Shown here: positions 60,867 to 64,000 of the stretch, in pieces
Numbering within the stretch: position 1 is the stretch's first letter
How the letters are laid out: each line of letters opens with the position of its first letter
NCBI GenBank assembly: GCA_028280845.1
Contig: JANQKZ010000018.1
Coordinates: 62,001 to 126,000 of the forward strand
Length of the DNA: 64,000 nt
Direction: 5' to 3'
Source of the DNA: Opitutales bacterium
GTDB taxonomy: Bacteria > Verrucomicrobiota > Verrucomicrobiia > Opitutales > JABSRG01
Program-made: the position numbers and the translations under genes
The notes under the pieces: model-generated
The model's database searches: none
The model's input: only the letters and a program-made list of their open reading frames with translations
What the model was told of the DNA's origin: nothing

Positions 60867-62810
60867 ATGATACGCAAAACACTGGTAGGGCTCATGGCTC
60901 TCATCTCTGTTGTCGGTACCGCCTTTGGCGTTAAGCAATATACCGTGGAAGACTTTTTCCGCGATCCCGAGTTGGCTGGTTGGCAGCTTTCCCCTGACGG
61001 AACGAAGCTGATGGCGATTGCTCCCTCTCCCAAAAATGATGGAGCTCGCAATATTTTCATCATGGATGCCGCCAACCCGATGGGCACCATTCAGCAGCTG
61101 ACCAATGAAGATAACCATGTCATCAATACGGGCTGGTTTAATAACGAACGAATCTATTATGGGGTTCTCGAAGACGGCCGTGACACGGCTGGGCTGTGGG
61201 CGGTTAATATTGATGGGTCAAGGTTCCGTGAGCTGGTGAAGCCGGCGGCGGCAGCCAACCGGGTTTTCCGCTATTCCATTGTGCTGGACCTCTTGCGGGA
61301 TGATCCGGACCACTGCCTGGTGGTGAGCAACGAAAAACGGCTCAACTATCCCGATATTTACATTTTTGATATCTACAATGGGGGTAAGAAGATCTATGAA
61401 TCGAACCCCGGCAATGTGGTTGGCTTTGTCCTGGATCACGACAAGGTCGTTCGGGTAGGGACCGAGCTAGATGAAGATACCCTCGCATCAAGAGTCCTCT
61501 ATCGGGATGGCGAGGATTCCGAATGGGAAGTCATCAAGCACATTCAAGATCCCGATGCAACCTGGGCTCCCGTCGCCTTCCTCAAGGACAATAAAACGAT
61601 GTTGGTTGTTTCCAATATGGATACTGTGACCACGTCCCTCTATCTCTACGATACGGAAACACATCAGATTGTTGAGCAAGTATTCAACGACCCCACTTAC
61701 GATTTGGGCGGGATTATGATGCACCCGAAGCGGAATGATTTTCTGGGAATTACGATGCAGCGGGATAAACCCTTTATCGAATTTTACGATCCTCTTTATG
61801 CGGAACTGCAAGCTACGCTCGACGCTAGCTTCCCCGACACTGTCAATCGTATTTCAAGTATCAATGAGGATGATACTATGGCTGTGGTTACCACTTTCAA
61901 TGATAAGGAGCCGGCGATCTGGTATAAATTCGATATTGCCAACATGAAGATTGAACCCCTTGGACAGGCCTATTCCTGGCTCGATCGGAATGACATGGTA
62001 GGACAGGACCCCATCACCTTTACCACACGTGATGGAGCTACCGTCCATGGTTACCTGTCCTTGCCGAAGACTTACCAAGGGCAACCGGTACCCATGATTG
62101 TGGTGCCTCATGGTGGTCCCTGGGCGCGGGACACCTGGCCCAGCTTCTGGACCTGGACCCAATTCCTGGCTAACCGTGGTTTTGCTGTGCTCTATGTCAA
62201 TTTCCGCGGCTCCACGGGTTATGGGCGTACTCACCTGGAATCCGCTTATCGTCGCCCCGACATCAAATTCAATGATGTCATCGACGGGGTAGATTGGGCT
62301 GTCGAGCAAGGGTATGCCGACCCCGATAACCTTGGTGTTCTTGGATTCAGTTGGGGGGGAACATCCACCATGGCTTCCATCGTCTTCAATCCGGGTAAAT
62401 TTAAATTTGGGGTCGCCATGGCGGGCCAGTATGATTTGCCGGATGGCATTCTTGAATGGAAAACCCGGACCGGCAACCAACTGGCTACCAATATCTGGAA
62501 GCACCGGATGGGAGATCCTGGTGATTCCGAGACCAAGGCGTTTCTCGAGAAGTGGTCTCCGATCAATCACATCGATAAAGTAGATATACCGATTTATATC
62601 TACCACGGGACAAAGGACATTAATGTAGATATCAAGGAATCCCGCCGACTCGTTGGCGAGCTCAAGAAGAATGGGGTTGACCCGGTTGTCGTCTACAAAA
62701 AGGACGAAGCCCATGGTATGTCGATTGAGGAGAATCGATTGGATGCCTGGACTAAAATTGATGAATTCCTTGAGCCCTTTAAACCGAAACCACAGCTTTC
62801 TATGAAATAA
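60867..62810 (+). CDS. S9-family (prolyl oligopeptidase-type) peptidase
   Basis: 647 aa. Signal peptide (residues 1-21, ending TAFG), an N-terminal beta-propeller-like part (WQLSPDGTKLMAIA and similar blades) and a C-terminal alpha/beta-hydrolase domain. Catalytic triad: Ser495 in GFSWGGTST, Asp584 in HGTKDINVD and His616 in DEAHGMS. The oxyanion region PHGGPWARDTW precedes it. Resembles dipeptidyl/acylaminoacyl peptidases found next to TonB receptors. It would hydrolyse peptides in the periplasm, feeding the Opp importer. A terminator follows directly. Confidence 0.93.
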   Translation: MIRKTLVGLMALISVVGTAFGVKQYTVEDFFRDPELAGWQLSPDGTKLMAIAPSPKNDGARNIFIMDAANPMGTIQQLTNEDNHVINTGWFNNERIYYGVLEDGRDTAGLWAVNIDGSRFRELVKPAAAANRVFRYSIVLDLLRDDPDHCLVVSNEKRLNYPDIYIFDIYNGGKKIYESNPGNVVGFVLDHDKVVRVGTELDEDTLASRVLYRDGEDSEWEVIKHIQDPDATWAPVAFLKDNKTMLVVSNMDTVTTSLYLYDTETHQIVEQVFNDPTYDLGGIMMHPKRNDFLGITMQRDKPFIEFYDPLYAELQATLDASFPDTVNRISSINEDDTMAVVTTFNDKEPAIWYKFDIANMKIEPLGQAYSWLDRNDMVGQDPITFTTRDGATVHGYLSLPKTYQGQPVPMIVVPHGGPWARDTWPSFWTWTQFLANRGFAVLYVNFRGSTGYGRTHLESAYRRPDIKFNDVIDGVDWAVEQGYADPDNLGVLGFSWGGTSTMASIVFNPGKFKFGVAMAGQYDLPDGILEWKTRTGNQLATNIWKHRMGDPGDSETKAFLEKWSPINHIDKVDIPIYIYHGTKDINVDIKESRRLVGELKKNGVDPVVVYKKDEAHGMSIEENRLDAWTKIDEFLEPFKPKPQLSMK

Positions 62811-62839
62811 GCTCTTGGTTACAAATTGGTTATAATTTA

Positions 62840-62872
62840 AGACACCCACTTGAAAGAGTGGGTGTCTTTTTC
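62840..62872 (+). terminator. Rho-independent terminator of the S9 peptidase gene
   Basis: An 11-bp perfect stem AGACACCCACT/AGTGGGTGTCT (62840-62850 and 62857-62867), 6-nt loop and T-run 62867-62871. Confidence 0.93.
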
Positions 62873-62917
62873 TGATTTGACGCGGTTTGGAAATAGTGAA
62901 TGCTAAGTCGCTTTCCC

Positions 62918-63007
62918 GGAGGCTTGGCAGAGTGGTCGAATGCGGCGGTCTTGAAAACCGTTAGGCCGGTGACGGTCTCGGGGGTTCGAATCCCTCAGCC
63001 TCCGCCA
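62918..63007 (+). tRNA. tRNA-Ser(UGA)
   Basis: 90 nt including the encoded CCA. The acceptor stem is GGAGGCT/AGCCTCC with discriminator G. The anticodon loop CTTGAAA gives anticodon TGA (62952-62954), and a long variable arm follows as expected for a class II tRNA. The T-arm contains GGTTCGAATCC. Reads UCA and related serine codons. Confidence 0.97.
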
Positions 63008-63430
63008 AGCTTCGGTTTCAGGATTCTCACCTTCGGTGTTCCGGTTTCCCGCTGGCGCCAGACCCGGTCTTGTCGTCTGCGGCTCGGAACGAATCCCTCA
63101 GCCTCCACCACCTTGTTTCTTCCCACGCGGGCGGGAAGAGAAACAAGAGTGCCACGGCGTAGCCCTTGGGGCCACGGCGGGTATTTTGCACCCTGCACCC
63201 GTCATTGAGTCGAACTCCGGATGGCACGCCACGAATGAGGGGTGGGGTAGCTGAGGGATGAGAACCCTGGTTCGACGAAGCGAGCGGAGATAGGGAGTTC
63301 AGCAGGGATGAGAATGGCTGGGTTAGGGGATTGAGGACGATCGGGAATGACAAAATTGTCTGGATAAGTTTTAGCTGATCCGAACAAACGGGGGTTGGCT
63401 AACGTCCTCGGGTAAGTCATGATTCCTGCC
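63008..63430. other. Noncoding region with duplicated tRNA 3' end and hairpin
   Basis: No gene is visible. 63090-63106 repeats the last 17 nt before the discriminator of tRNA-Ser exactly (as at 62987-63003), followed by ACCA, with 82 nt between the end of the tRNA and the repeat. A stem-loop follows: CTTGTTTCTTCCC (63112-63124) with GGGAAGAGAAACAAG (63133-63147, a two-nt bulge). Two copies of GCCACGGCG lie further downstream. The duplication may be a remnant of a tRNA-targeted integration or of a partial tRNA duplication. Confidence 0.6.
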
Positions 63431-64000
63431 ATGAACTGGATCGACCCTTCAGTTACGATTGAAATTCCTGACGATGTTCCCTTGGAAAATGCGCTCCGCC
63501 GAACCACTCATATGGCGATAGGGGCCCATCCGGATGACCTGGAGATTTTCGCTTACCATGGGATAGCGACTTGTTTCGGGCAGCGAGACAAGTGGTTTAC
63601 AGGCCTGACGATGACTGACGGCGCTGGAAGTGCGCGCACGGGGGTCTACGAACACCATTCTGATGAGGACATGGTAGCGGTCCGCCGCACTGAACAAAAC
63701 CAAGCGGCTCGGGTCGGGCAATATAGCCTCCAGATTCAACTCGGTCTATCCAGCCAGGAGTTGAAAATGAAACAGAATTGGAAACGGATCAAAGCCGATC
63801 TGTCCGAGATTCTGACCATCTGCGAGCCTCGCTTTCTTTACCTGCATAATCCATTTGATAAGCATGCGACACATATCGCCGTGCTCGCCCGATGCCTGGA
63901 GGCGCTGCGCACCCTTCCCAAAGACCTGCAACCCGAGATGGTTTATGGGTGTGAAGTTTGGCGTGGGCTGGACTGGCTTCCAGATGCGCAAAAAGTGGCT
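63431..64000 (+). CDS. PIG-L (LmbE-like) deacetylase, 3' part outside window
   Basis: 190 codons from the ATG at 63431 to the window edge with no stop. IGAHPDDLEIFAYHG (metal-binding AHPDD), LTMTDGAGSARTG and NPFDKHATHIAVL (second histidine motif) define the PIG-L zinc deacetylase family. Members deacetylate GlcNAc-containing or related substrates. Ribosome binding site is not obvious. The C-terminus is missing. Confidence 0.9.
   Translation, partial: MNWIDPSVTIEIPDDVPLENALRRTTHMAIGAHPDDLEIFAYHGIATCFGQRDKWFTGLTMTDGAGSARTGVYEHHSDEDMVAVRRTEQNQAARVGQYSLQIQLGLSSQELKMKQNWKRIKADLSEILTICEPRFLYLHNPFDKHATHIAVLARCLEALRTLPKDLQPEMVYGCEVWRGLDWLPDAQKVA

Noticed and set aside
61854-62849. 331-codon open frame opposite the S9 peptidase gene
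   Set aside because: Antisense shadow covering the catalytic region of a real peptidase gene; no recognizable domain.
63090-63110. Second tRNA-Ser gene
   Set aside because: Only the 3' end is duplicated; no anticodon arm, D-arm or matching 5' acceptor strand is present.

Overview
The window looks like a chromosomal segment of a Gram-negative, probably marine bacterium of the Verrucomicrobiota (Opitutae-like). This assignment is an inference from gene families and layout: a TonB-dependent receptor beside a DUF3450/TtpC-type/ExbB/ExbD/ExbD/TonB/TPR operon, DUF3500 and four-helix-bundle proteins, stand-alone rpmB, weak Shine-Dalgarno signals, and many short-period intergenic repeats. No 16S rRNA or similar marker is present to confirm it.

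Layout. (1) 1-12.4 kb, housekeeping and mixed genes: two tandem secreted tail-fibre-like proteins, gluconokinase, a DUF3500 protein, a four-helix-bundle gene bracketed by inverted heptanucleotide arrays, phosphofructokinase, ribosomal protein L28, a C-terminal processing protease, TsaD, sulfite reductase hemoprotein, a GNAT protein and a WecA-like initiating sugar-phosphate transferase. (2) 12.4-42.9 kb, a minus-strand surface-polysaccharide locus of about 26 genes. It is headed by an RfaH/NusG-like antiterminator (42408-42923) and continues with glycosyltransferases, an ABC exporter (Wzm/Wzt), a complete pseudaminic acid pathway (PseB, C, F, G, I, H; PseG is fused to a formyltransferase-like domain), a Wzy-like membrane protein, a pyruvyltransferase and an acetyltransferase. 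Two RfaH-type ops elements (GGCGGTAGCNTG) lie on the transcribed sense strand in the first two spacers after the antiterminator gene. (3) 43.0-51.4 kb, an oligopeptide ABC transporter split into convergent halves: oppD-oppF on plus; oppC, oppB and two binding lipoproteins on minus, with a GbsR/MarR regulator beside oppD. (4) 51.6-62.8 kb, a large TonB-dependent receptor, the divergent TonB-energising operon and an S9 prolyl-oligopeptidase-type peptidase. (5) 62.9-64 kb, tRNA-Ser(UGA) with a duplicated 3' end and the start of a PIG-L deacetylase.

How it fits together. The WecA-like enzyme, glycosyltransferases, nucleotide-sugar enzymes and Wzm/Wzt would build and export a pseudaminate-containing surface glycan. 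Its long transcript is probably kept processive by the locus-encoded NusG paralogue acting at the ops sites, with a second promoter at about 28.5 kb serving the distal half. The TonB system, receptor, S9 peptidase and Opp transporter look like a peptide-scavenging module.

Most unusual items: the ops/RfaH-like circuit in a probable verrucomicrobial glycan operon; GTCGGAN heptamer arrays that begin right behind stop codons of three genes and flank the four-helix-bundle gene in inverted orientation; further 7-nt-period repeat families in the opp spacers; the PseG-formyltransferase fusion; and a 77-bp perfect identity between two exbD genes.
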